NCBI GenBank assembly: GCA_958445895.1
Contig: CAUCTV010000027.1
Span: 1-16,465 of the forward strand
DNA length: 16,465 bases
Source: an uncultured Collinsella sp.
Lineage (GTDB): Bacteria; Actinomycetota; Coriobacteriia; Coriobacteriales; Coriobacteriaceae
Direction: 5' to 3'
The notes under the pieces were generated by a model, which saw only the letters and a program-made list of their open reading frames with translations, ran no database searches and had not been told where the DNA came from. Positions 6,735 to 12,637 of the stretch are shown piece after piece (the stretch's first letter is position 1; each line of letters starts with the position of its first letter). The translations under genes and the position numbers were made by a program.

Positions 6735-6761
6735 GGTGGTTTTCATTTGCCGAAAACCACC
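6735..6761. repeat. Short palindrome related to the CCACC repeats
   Basis: Perfect 10-bp inverted repeat GGTGGTTTTC (6735-6744) and GAAAACCACC (6752-6761), loop ATTTGCC. The arms share AAAACCACC with the four palindromes at 9638-12621 but the loop lacks the GGGGACAGG core. It may be a decayed or truncated copy. Confidence 0.5.
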
Positions 6762-6843
6762 ATTACAGCCCATATGGATCCCCGCCGGTATCCCGACAAG
6801 CCATCGACAACATCCCAATATCTGGTAAGCGCGTGATTATCGC

Positions 6844-6882
6844 TGCATGCAATTCCATGCACCCCCCGTGGTCGAGTATCAT
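6844..6882 (+). promoter_or_regulatory. Palindrome and possible promoter upstream of the WecA-like gene
   Basis: TGCATG-CAATTC-CATGCA (6844-6861) is a 6-bp inverted repeat with a 6-nt spacer, operator-like in size. TATCAT (6877-6882) could be a -10, placing the -35 region (TTCCAT, 6853-6858, 18-nt spacer) inside the palindrome. The hexamers are weak. Confidence 0.25.
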
Positions 6883-6953
6883 GGTTCGGCTATGCCCTTT
6901 GCGCATGGCGTTCTTCTGACCTTTTCCTTCGACGCTTGGCGGTTTTTAGATTC

Positions 6954-8153
6954 ATGGCTTCATCCCCGAGCTACATACCGTACCTATGCGTGGCAGCGGC
7001 GGCCTTTATCACGACCTTCCTCATTGTGCCCCTGGTCAAGCGCTTGGCAATTAAGCTCGACGCCGTCGACTATCCTTCCAAGCGCCGCATCAACACCAAG
7101 CCCATCCCGCGTTTGGGCGGAACGGCGGTGTTTTTGGGCCTGGTCGTTGCCTGCATTGTGCAAATCCTAGGCACCTGGCACCTAGGCTGGCCGCCCGTCC
7201 TGGTGCCGCACCCGCGCCTTCACATTAGCTATCCCATGCTGGCGCTCTCCTTTACCGTCATCTTTGCGACCGGCGCTATCGACGACGTCTTCCAGCTCAA
7301 GCCCAAGCAAAAACTGGCCGGTCAGGTCCTCGCCGCGCTCATCGCCTGCGTGGGCGGCCTGCGCATCGGCGTCATCGTCAACCCGTTTGCCCCCGGCGAG
7401 ATCATGCTCGGATGGCTCGCCTACCCCATCACCGTGATCTATCTGGTGGCATTCACCAACATCATTAACCTCATCGACGGCCTCGACGGCTTGGCCACGG
7501 GCATCTGCGGCATCGCGTCGTTCACCATGTTTTCGATGGCCGTTCTCTCGGGCCGCATCGACGCCGCCGCGCTCTCCATTGCGCTCTTTGGCGCCTGCCT
7601 GGCCTTTTTGCGCTACAACTTCAACCCCGCAAGCATCTTCTTGGGCGACTCGGGGTCGCTGCTTCTGGGCTTTGCGCTGGGATCCATCTCGTTGCTCAAC
7701 GTGAGCCGCACCGCCGCGCTCACCTCGCTTATCATCCCACTCATCGTTGCCGGCGTGCCCATCATCGACACGTTTAGCGCCATCGTGCGCCGCAAGCGCG
7801 CCCACATTAGCATCGGGCAGGCCGACAAGGGCCACATCCACCACCGCCTGATCCAAGAGGGCTACAACCAAAAACAGGCAGTGCTCCTCATCTACGCCTG
7901 GTGCATTATGCTTTCGGCCGGCGCCGCCGCGATTAACCAGGTCGAGGTGCCCATGCGCGTGCTCATCTTTACCGTGCTCGCCATTGGCTCGGCGGCCTTT
8001 GCCAAGCATCTACATCTGTTTGAGCCCGTGCTGCGCCACCATTACAACAAGCGCACACACGAGGATGAGCTCGTCACCCCCGACGACCCCGCCTTTAAGC
8101 AGGAGGAGCAGGCAGCCGAAGAACGTAAGGAAGAGCGCCACCACAAGCTCTAG
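6954..8153 (+). CDS. wecA: Polyprenyl-phosphate GlcNAc/MurNAc-type sugar-1-phosphate transferase (MraY/WecA/TagO family)
   Basis: This integral membrane enzyme (399 aa, about 10-11 hydrophobic segments) moves a sugar-1-phosphate from a UDP-sugar to undecaprenyl phosphate, starting a lipid-linked glycan on the inner face of the membrane. Family motifs are present: DYPSKRRINTKPIPRLGG (39-56), the Asp pair in AIDDVFQL (108-115), NLIDGLDGLA (172-181), FLGDSGS (229-235) and HIHHR (294-298), the last characteristic of WecA/TagO-type enzymes. The C-terminus is a charged cytosolic tail rich in Glu/Lys/His. The ATG at 6954 is used; a TTG six codons earlier is possible, and neither has a strong ribosome site. 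No other wall-polysaccharide gene adjoins; trpS follows on the same strand after 159 bp. The exact UDP-sugar (GlcNAc is most usual) is inferred. Confidence 0.9.
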   Translation: MASSPSYIPYLCVAAAAFITTFLIVPLVKRLAIKLDAVDYPSKRRINTKPIPRLGGTAVFLGLVVACIVQILGTWHLGWPPVLVPHPRLHISYPMLALSFTVIFATGAIDDVFQLKPKQKLAGQVLAALIACVGGLRIGVIVNPFAPGEIMLGWLAYPITVIYLVAFTNIINLIDGLDGLATGICGIASFTMFSMAVLSGRIDAAALSIALFGACLAFLRYNFNPASIFLGDSGSLLLGFALGSISLLNVSRTAALTSLIIPLIVAGVPIIDTFSAIVRRKRAHISIGQADKGHIHHRLIQEGYNQKQAVLLIYAWCIMLSAGAAAINQVEVPMRVLIFTVLAIGSAAFAKHLHLFEPVLRHHYNKRTHEDELVTPDDPAFKQEEQAAEERKEERHHKL

Positions 8154-8312
8154 GGTAAGCTGCCGAGAATGTGCCAAGGCATCGCTGACCAAGTGCAACT
8201 ACATCGCATCAATCGCGTAAGCCACCCCTTGCCAGCCCCTCGCCTACTTACGCCCCGCCCCTCCAATAAACGCGTTATCATCTTGACCCATGAACATACG
8301 TTAGGAGCAATT

Positions 8313-9362
8313 ATGCCAAACGAGAACAGCTACGAAGTCGCTCTGCAGAAGAGCAACGCCATTCGCGAGGGCCTGGCCAAGACGCCCGACAAGTTCACCA
8401 TGCTCACCGGCGACCGCCCCACCGGCCGTCTGCATCTGGGTCACTACTTCGGCACCCTCAAGGGCCGTGTGGAGCTGCAGAACATGGGTGCCAAGACCAA
8501 CGTACTCATCGCCGACTACCAGGTCATCACCGACCGCGACACGACCGAGCACATCCAGGACAACGTGTACAACATGGTCATGGACTACCTTGCCTGCGGC
8601 ATCGACCCCGACAAGACCATGATCTACGCGCACTCCGCCGTGCCCGCCGCCAACCAGCTCATGCTGCCGTTCCTGTCGCTGGTGTCCGAGGCCGAGCTGG
8701 CGCGCAACCCCACGGTCAAGGCCGAGATGGAGGCCTCGGGCCACGAGCTCACCGGCCTTCTGCTCACCTACCCGGTGCACCAGGCCTGCGACATCCTGTT
8801 CTGCAAGGGCAATGTGGTGCCCGTCGGTCGCGACCAGCTGCCGCACATCGAGCTCACCCGCACCATCGCCCGCCGCTTTAACAACCGCTACGGCAAGGTG
8901 TTCCCCGAGGTCGACGCACTGCTGTCCGAGACCCCGCTGCTGCCGGGCCTGGACGGTCGCAAGATGAGCAAGAGCTACGGTAACGCCATCAACATCTCGA
9001 TGACCGCCGAGGAGACGGCCAAGCGCATCAAGAAGAGCCAGACCGACTCCGAGCGCATGATCACGTTCGATCCCGAGAACCGCCCCGGCGTGTCCGGTCT
9101 GCTTTCGACGGCCGCCATCTGCACCGGCCGTTCCGAAGTCGAGATTGCCGAGGAGATTGGCATGGGCGGCTCCGGCCAGCTCAAGAAGTACGTGACCGAG
9201 GCCGTCAACGAGTACTTCGCGCCGATCCGTGAGCGTCGCCAGCGCTACGAGAACGACCTGGATTACGTAAAGGACGTCCTGCACGAGGGCAACCGTCGCG
9301 CCAATGAGATCGCCGAGCAGACCCTGGGCGAGGTTCAGGACGCCATGGGCATGGTGTACTAG
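8313..9362 (+). CDS. trpS: Tryptophan--tRNA ligase
   Basis: TrpRS activates tryptophan with ATP and charges tRNA-Trp. The 349-residue class I synthetase has the signature TGDRPTGRLHLGHYFG with the HIGH-equivalent HLGH (41-44), the tryptophan/adenylate-site stretch TYPVHQACDILFCKGNVVPVG (152-172; VGRDQLPHIE follows), and KMSKS (217-221) in GRKMSKSYGN. Length fits the bacterial family. The ATG at 8313 is well supported by AGGAG ending 6 nt upstream. The 159-bp gap after the WecA-like gene contains a weak TATCAT (8276-8281), so an own promoter is possible. I saw no T-box signature (no AGGGTGGTACCGCG-like motif) before the gene. Two hairpins follow the stop. Confidence 0.97.
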   Translation: MPNENSYEVALQKSNAIREGLAKTPDKFTMLTGDRPTGRLHLGHYFGTLKGRVELQNMGAKTNVLIADYQVITDRDTTEHIQDNVYNMVMDYLACGIDPDKTMIYAHSAVPAANQLMLPFLSLVSEAELARNPTVKAEMEASGHELTGLLLTYPVHQACDILFCKGNVVPVGRDQLPHIELTRTIARRFNNRYGKVFPEVDALLSETPLLPGLDGRKMSKSYGNAINISMTAEETAKRIKKSQTDSERMITFDPENRPGVSGLLSTAAICTGRSEVEIAEEIGMGGSGQLKKYVTEAVNEYFAPIRERRQRYENDLDYVKDVLHEGNRRANEIAEQTLGEVQDAMGMVY

Positions 9363-9387
9363 GCAAAGCGCCTTCGCACAACATAGA

Positions 9388-9409
9388 CGGTGAGGCTGAA
9401 TCCTCACCG
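9388..9409 (+). terminator. First hairpin after trpS
   Basis: Perfect 8-bp stem CGGTGAGG (9388-9395) and CCTCACCG (9402-9409) with loop CTGAAT, 25 nt after the trpS stop. No T-run follows. Confidence 0.45.
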
Positions 9410-9414
9410 AAACA

Positions 9415-9456
9415 GGAACAGGCCCGCTGGCAGATAGTTGCCAGCGGGCCTGTTCC
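9415..9456 (+). terminator. Second, 18-bp perfect hairpin after trpS
   Basis: GGAACAGGCCCGCTGGCA (9415-9432) and its exact complement (9439-9456) flank the loop GATAGT. The stem is very GC-rich. It lacks a 3' T-tract, so it may protect the trpS mRNA 3' end or act in termination with a factor rather than as a textbook intrinsic terminator. Confidence 0.6.
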
Positions 9457-9637
9457 CGAAGTACACCGTTGAATCGCACAGAGGGGAGGAATGCGAATCA
9501 AACTCAACAGGGCAGGCTTTTTCATCGCCTATTGCCTGCTCCGTTGCTGAAAACAATATAGTTCACCGTGGTTTACTTTGCTGCGACAAACCGCGCCGCC
9601 ATACCTTCTCCATAAGTTAACCTCGGTAAACCTGCCA

Positions 9638-9676
9638 AAACCACCACAAAGGGGATAGGCACCTTTGTGGTGGTTT
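9638..9676. repeat. Palindromic repeat R1 (CCACCAC family)
   Basis: Perfect 15-bp arms AAACCACCACAAAGG (9638-9652) and CCTTTGTGGTGGTTT (9662-9676) with loop GGATAGGCA. It follows the stop of the MGMT-like gene on the minus strand. Orientation is defined by the loop; R1 and R3 share GGAYAGGCA. Confidence 0.9.
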
Positions 9677-9693
9677 AAGCCACGGCAGAGCCG

Positions 9694-10014
9694 CTAGAGC
9701 CCTGCAGGCCAGCGACAGGCGGCCAAGTCGACGTGCATGTCGTCCTTAAACGCCACACCCTCCCCTAGCAAAAGCTCACGTTGAGCATCGGGACCGCCAA
9801 AAGCAAAACCATCGCATATGCGGCCATCGGCAAACACCACGCGGTGACAGGGAATCTCGCCGGGGCGCGGATTGCCATGCAGGGCATACCCCACGTACCG
9901 CGCACTTCGTGGACGTCCAGCAAGCAGCGCCACCTGACCATACGTGGCGACCATCCCCTCGGGAATCTGCTCGACCACCTCGTACACCCGCTCAAAAAAG
10001 CCCTCAGACGCCAT
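9694..10014 (-). CDS. Short MGMT-family protein (alkyltransferase-like, with active-site Cys)
   Basis: This 106-residue protein is the DNA-binding half of the O6-alkylguanine-DNA alkyltransferase family without the N-terminal domain. It shows the helix-turn-helix region VATYGQVALLAGRP (22-35), the Arg-finger stretch ARYVGYALHGNP (38-49) and the active-site motif IPCHRVV with Cys56. Many alkyltransferase-like proteins of this size have Trp in place of the Cys (PWHRV) and only bind damage; here the Cys is kept, so true alkyl transfer remains possible. The start at 10014 has GGAAGGGAG just upstream; the frame extends to 10053 but would then begin inside repeat R2. It is flanked by R1 and R2. It lies 79 bp after degV on the same strand. 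Confidence 0.85.
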   Translation of the reverse strand: MASEGFFERVYEVVEQIPEGMVATYGQVALLAGRPRSARYVGYALHGNPRPGEIPCHRVVFADGRICDGFAFGGPDAQRELLLGEGVAFKDDMHVDLAACRWPAGL

Positions 10015-10043
10015 TGCTCGCTCCCTTCCACCCGGAATAGCAT

Positions 10044-10082
10044 AAACCACCACAAAGGTGCCTGTCCCCTTTGTGGTGGTTT
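10044..10082. repeat. Palindromic repeat R2 (CCACCAC family)
   Basis: Perfect 15-bp arms AAACCACCACAAAGG (10044-10058) and CCTTTGTGGTGGTTT (10068-10082), loop TGCCTGTCC, opposite in orientation to R1. It lies between the DegV stop and the MGMT-like start. On the minus strand it ends GTTTATG, too short a T-run for efficient termination. Confidence 0.9.
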
Positions 10083-10093
10083 TGGCAGGTGGG

Positions 10094-10948
10094 CTAGTTA
10101 ACGGGCTGGAAGAAGGCTACGGCTACGGCGCCGGGGCCTACATGGGTGCCGATGGTGGCGCCGATGGTGTGAACGGGCAGTTCGCCCTCGGTGTGGCCAG
10201 CCCACAGTGCCGCGCTGTCCTCGATATACTTCTTGAGCACCGCATCCGAAAGGCCCGTATAGCCGAGCGCCAGCGGCATGGAAAAGTCGATGCCGCCTGC
10301 CTTTTCGACCTTCTGGTTGAGCAGGTTACGGCCGTTCTTGGAACCGCGCGCCTTGCCCAGCTGCACGATCAGACCGTCCTCGGCAGCCACAACGGGCTTT
10401 ACGTTGAGCAGCGTGCCCACGGCGCCGGCAGCAGCAGACAGGCGACCGCCGCGCACCAGGTACTCCAACGTCTCGAGCAGGCCGATGACGACCACGCGGT
10501 CGCGCACGGCCTCGACAGCCGCCGCAACCTGAGCCGCGCCCTGGCCCTCGTCCACCAAGCGCAGGGCATACTCGACCAGCACGCGCTCGCCCAGGGTAAC
10601 GTTATTGCTATCCACCACGTACACATCGCCGCCCGGGGCCTCGGCAAGTGCGGTGCGGGCACTCTGATTGGTGCCCGAGAGCTTGGCGCCCACGGTAATA
10701 ATCACGGCCTCATCGCCGGCCTCACGCGCTTCGGCAATCGCCTGCGAAAAGGCGTACGGGTTGACCTGACCGGTCTTGGGCAGCTCATCGCGCTCCACAA
10801 GCATCTCGTAAAAGCGCTGGTGATCGATGTCGACGCCATCCATATACACATCGGTGCCAAAGGTGACGGACAGCGGCAGAACACGCAGAGCGGGGTGCTC
10901 CGCCGGCGACATATCGCTTGCGGAATCGGTAATAATGCGGACGGACAT
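10094..10948 (-). CDS. DegV family protein (fatty-acid-binding, FakB-like)
   Basis: DegV proteins bind a fatty acid; in the FakA/FakB system the FakB subunit presents exogenous fatty acids for phosphorylation and entry into lipid synthesis. The 284 residues show RIITDSASDM (4-13), the ligand-site region LPKTGQVNP (56-64; classic proteins have TSQP here), KLSGTNQSA (89-97), VRGGRLS, and a C-terminal IGTHVGPGAVAVAFF that is strongly conserved. The ATG at 10948 has AAAGGA upstream; an open frame to 11053 has no ribosome site. marR lies 119 bp upstream on the same strand, suggesting lipid-responsive control, but no FakA kinase is in the window. Many bacteria carry several DegV paralogues, so the exact ligand is not known. 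Confidence 0.9.
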   Translation of the reverse strand: MSVRIITDSASDMSPAEHPALRVLPLSVTFGTDVYMDGVDIDHQRFYEMLVERDELPKTGQVNPYAFSQAIAEAREAGDEAVIITVGAKLSGTNQSARTALAEAPGGDVYVVDSNNVTLGERVLVEYALRLVDEGQGAAQVAAAVEAVRDRVVVIGLLETLEYLVRGGRLSAAAGAVGTLLNVKPVVAAEDGLIVQLGKARGSKNGRNLLNQKVEKAGGIDFSMPLALGYTGLSDAVLKKYIEDSAALWAGHTEGELPVHTIGATIGTHVGPGAVAVAFFQPVN

Positions 10949-11067
10949 AACGAATCCTTTCTTGCGCAGGTCCCGCGCGGGGAATTTTGACAGCAATGCC
11001 CCGGCACGGCATACGCGCTCAAACGGGACTATGCAGTTTTTAATGGGAAGCAAATGCCTTGGCGGCC

Positions 11068-11517
11068 TTAGATCTCACGCAGGGTGTTGAGAATCGTACG
11101 CAGCGACGCATACATCTGCTCGCGCTGCTCCACACCCATAGCCTTACCGGTGGTGTCGAGCACCTCGCGAATGATGCGGTCCGCCTCGCTCATGCTCTCG
11201 CCGCCCAGAGCGGTCAGGCGCACCGGGGCACGATACTTAACGGCTGCATCACCCGAGTCGTCGACCTCGACGTAGCCGCCCTCCTCCAGATGCGCGAGCG
11301 TGCGCGAGACGGCGGCACGGGTCACGCCTGCCATGCGAGCCAGGTCAGCGCCAGTCAGGCCGTCCTTGCTGCGCTCAAGATAGTACAGGCACATAACGTC
11401 GGAGCCCTTGAGGCCCAGCCTTGCGCCCTCGGATGTCTTAATGCGCTGGATCTCCTTGTAGAGCCCGCTGATCAGTCCGACAAAGTCCTCGAAACGTGTC
11501 TCGTCGTTCTGCTGCAT
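11068..11517 (-). CDS. MarR family transcriptional regulator
   Basis: The 149-residue protein has the MarR layout: N-terminal dimer helices (about 1-30), a winged helix-turn-helix with LTGADLARMAGVTRAAVSRTLAHLEEGGYV (54-83, recognition helix around 65-77), a wing (84-101, DDSGDAAVKYRAPVRLT), and C-terminal dimer helices. MarR proteins usually repress nearby genes and often their own, releasing DNA when a small ligand binds. It sits directly upstream of degV on the same strand, an arrangement that recalls FabT-type control of fatty-acid genes (inference). Two similar sites lie in its own upstream region (11549-11562 and 11607-11620). Start ATG at 11517 with AAAGG about 14 nt upstream, slightly far. 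Confidence 0.9.
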   Translation of the reverse strand: MQQNDETRFEDFVGLISGLYKEIQRIKTSEGARLGLKGSDVMCLYYLERSKDGLTGADLARMAGVTRAAVSRTLAHLEEGGYVEVDDSGDAAVKYRAPVRLTALGGESMSEADRIIREVLDTTGKAMGVEQREQMYASLRTILNTLREI

Positions 11518-11543
11518 GGGAGACGACCGCCTTTCGCTTGCAT

Positions 11544-11563
11544 GATGCTAACGGGTAAACATC
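11544..11563. promoter_or_regulatory. Imperfect palindrome upstream of marR, candidate operator
   Basis: GATGCTAACGGGTAAACATC is dyad-symmetric at 7 of 10 base pairs and lies 27 nt upstream of the marR start. Its part TAACGGGTAAACAT matches TAACCCATCAACAT at 11607-11620 in 10 of 14 positions. The pair is what one expects of a self-regulating MarR protein. Confidence 0.4.
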
Positions 11564-11606
11564 TTAGCCGCACAAGGCAACACCCATACCCAAATATCCC
11601 ATTTGT

Positions 11607-11620
11607 TAACCCATCAACAT
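11607..11620. promoter_or_regulatory. Second copy of the candidate MarR site
   Basis: TAACCCATCAACAT shares TAAC-N3-T-N-AACAT with the site at 11549-11562, same orientation, 58 bp apart. It lies just beside repeat R3. Confidence 0.3.
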
Positions 11621-11622
11621 AA

Positions 11623-11661
11623 AAACCACCACAAAGGGGACAGGCACCTTTGTAGTGGTTT
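11623..11661. repeat. Palindromic repeat R3 (CCACCAC family)
   Basis: Arms AAACCACCACAAAGG (11623-11637) and CCTTTGTAGTGGTTT (11647-11661), one mismatch, loop GGACAGGCA. An extra A/T pair extends the stem. Same orientation as R1. Lies between the B3/4 gene and marR. Confidence 0.9.
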
Positions 11662-11690
11662 TGACCGGCGAACATGATCCGCAGGCGTCG

Positions 11691-12410
11691 CTACAGTTCC
11701 ACGCAGGGATTGTCGCGGGTCACAAGCGTCTTAACGACAACCGTCGCTCCCAGATAGCGCTCAAGCAGCTCGGCTAAGCGATCGATCGCGGCCTGGCAAT
11801 CCCCCATCCGCTCGGGCTCCACGCACTCAATCGCCAGGAATGCATCGGCCGAATCGTCGGACAGCGCCGTGCGAACGCCATCGCGCCAGTTCCAGCAGCG
11901 GCATACGGCGCCCGCATCATCGATATAGGCGAGCTCGCCGGGCAGCGTCGGGTCATCCGTTTCCTCGCCAAGTGGCAGGAACGCATCGCCGCCGTCAGTC
12001 ACCTTCAAGCGAAGATCCCCCTCAATCGCATGCAGGTCCTCGCCGCCAACGGGCAGCGCGTAGGTCAGCGACACCGTGTTGTAGATGTCCACCGCGGGCG
12101 TAATGTGGCCCACCGGTTTGCCCTTGAGCACGCGCTTGAGCAGGTTCTCAATTGAGCAACGCGCGCCCTTTTTGGTCTTGAACAGCCGATAAGCCTCGCG
12201 CCATGCCTTGACCGGTGCGTTCTCGCTGATAGTATCGCTGGTCAGATGACGCTCCGCGTCGATATTGGCGCGGTCGAGCAACGCCGCAATCGCGTCCACG
12301 TCCTCTTGAGGAATCTGAGCCGCGGGCTTCATGCCCTTTACGACCGCAACACCGACAGCCGCCTGCGGAAATAGCTCCCAAAACGAATCCTCGGCAATAA
12401 AGCTCTTCAT
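11691..12410 (-). CDS. Stand-alone B3/4 domain protein (PheT editing-domain-like)
   Basis: The 239-residue cytosolic protein matches in layout the solo B3/4 proteins (COG3382), which correspond to the tRNA-binding/editing module of the phenylalanyl-tRNA synthetase beta chain. Typical stretches are VKAWREAYRLFKTKKGARCSIENLLKRV (about 68-95), GHITPAVDIYNTVSLTYALPVGGEDL (about 100-126), and a later CRCWNWRDGVRT. The biochemical role of stand-alone B3/4 proteins is not settled; tRNA or amino-acid quality control is the usual guess. The ATG at 12410 follows GGGAG closely; an ATG five codons upstream overlaps that site and is less likely. Its 5' leader carries a terminator-like hairpin and competing hairpins (12431-12513). 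Repeats R3 and R4 lie on either side, in opposite orientation. Confidence 0.82.
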   Translation of the reverse strand: MKSFIAEDSFWELFPQAAVGVAVVKGMKPAAQIPQEDVDAIAALLDRANIDAERHLTSDTISENAPVKAWREAYRLFKTKKGARCSIENLLKRVLKGKPVGHITPAVDIYNTVSLTYALPVGGEDLHAIEGDLRLKVTDGGDAFLPLGEETDDPTLPGELAYIDDAGAVCRCWNWRDGVRTALSDDSADAFLAIECVEPERMGDCQAAIDRLAELLERYLGATVVVKTLVTRDNPCVEL

Positions 12411-12430
12411 GCGCTCTCCCTTCATCGTGC

Positions 12431-12516
12431 GCGCCCGAGCGAGGGCGCCTAAACAAAAAGCGCCCTTACGACGGCCACCTTCAAAGTCCTACGGTGCCGC
12501 CACAAGAGCGCTTACG
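12431..12516 (-). promoter_or_regulatory. Attenuator-like leader with mutually exclusive hairpins
   Basis: Reading the minus strand, AAGCGCTCTT (12513-12504) pairs with AAGGGCGCTT (12467-12458, one mismatch), enclosing CGGCACC/GGTGGCCG (12499-12493, 12479-12472, one bulge); a T-rich run TTTTTGTTT follows, so this is a terminator. The right arm can instead pair as AGGGCGC (12466-12460) with GCGCCCT (12448-12442), a perfect 7-bp hairpin across the T-run. A third hairpin, GCGCCC/GGGCGC (12448-12443, 12436-12431), excludes the second and lies just before the ribosome site. Such competing stems are typical of attenuators and riboswitches. No known riboswitch class was recognised. A simple terminator of a short transcript is the alternative. 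Confidence 0.55.
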
Positions 12517-12554
12517 CTGCCCCCATCCGGAGAAGGGAGCGATATGTTAGGCGT

Positions 12555-12584
12555 ATTGTAACCCGAGTCATCCGCGCGAGTAAA
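12555..12584 (-). promoter_or_regulatory. Promoter for the B3/4 leader
   Basis: TACAAT (12560-12555, minus strand) is a good -10; TTTACT (12584-12579) is a fair -35 with an 18-nt spacer and overlaps the end of repeat R4. Transcription would start near 12548, giving a leader of about 138 nt. Confidence 0.5.
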
Positions 12585-12621
12585 ACCACCACAAAGGTGC
12601 CTGTCCCCTTTATGGTGGTTT
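12583..12621. repeat. Palindromic repeat R4 (CCACCAC family), also likely pckA terminator
   Basis: Arms AAACCACCACAAAGG (12583-12597) and CCTTTATGGTGGTTT (12607-12621), one mismatch, loop TGCCTGTCC, same orientation as R2. It starts 16 nt after the pckA stop, and on the minus strand the stem ends in GGTTTTAC, so it probably serves as the pckA terminator. Confidence 0.88.
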
Positions 12622-12637
12622 TGGGTCTGAGGCGACG

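Larger units (their letters stand above)
6429..6953. other. 525-bp gap without a protein gene
   Basis: Between the divergent radical SAM and WecA-like genes I see no credible coding frame. The gap holds the radical SAM promoter, a probable structured RNA with terminator (6566-6722), a 10-bp palindrome (6735-6761) and a possible promoter palindrome (6844-6882). These are listed separately. Nothing recognisable was seen in 6763-6843. Confidence 0.7.
9363..9693. other. 331-bp gap after trpS
   Basis: Holds the two trpS hairpins, a possible 19-codon frame (9491-9550, MRIKLNRAGFFIAYCLLRC) preceded by GGGGAGGA but with almost no spacer to its ATG, and palindromic repeat R1. The stretch 9551-9637 is relatively AT-rich and contains ordinary-looking sequence without a frame or motif I can support. 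Confidence 0.5.

Noticed and set aside
8154..8312. T-box leader before trpS
   Set aside because: No AGGGTGGTACCGCG-like T-box sequence or terminator hairpin was found in the gap.
8301..9479. Long minus-strand open frame opposite trpS (392 codons)
   Set aside because: Covers the whole of trpS and its hairpins; low-complexity Val/Gly/His composition typical of an antisense shadow.
9438..9620. 60-codon plus-strand frame after trpS
   Set aside because: It begins inside the 18-bp hairpin, has no ribosome site and no recognisable sequence.
9638..12621. CRISPR array from the four CCACCAC repeats
   Set aside because: The copies are palindromic, alternate in orientation and are separated by whole genes, not by short regular spacers; no cas gene is present.
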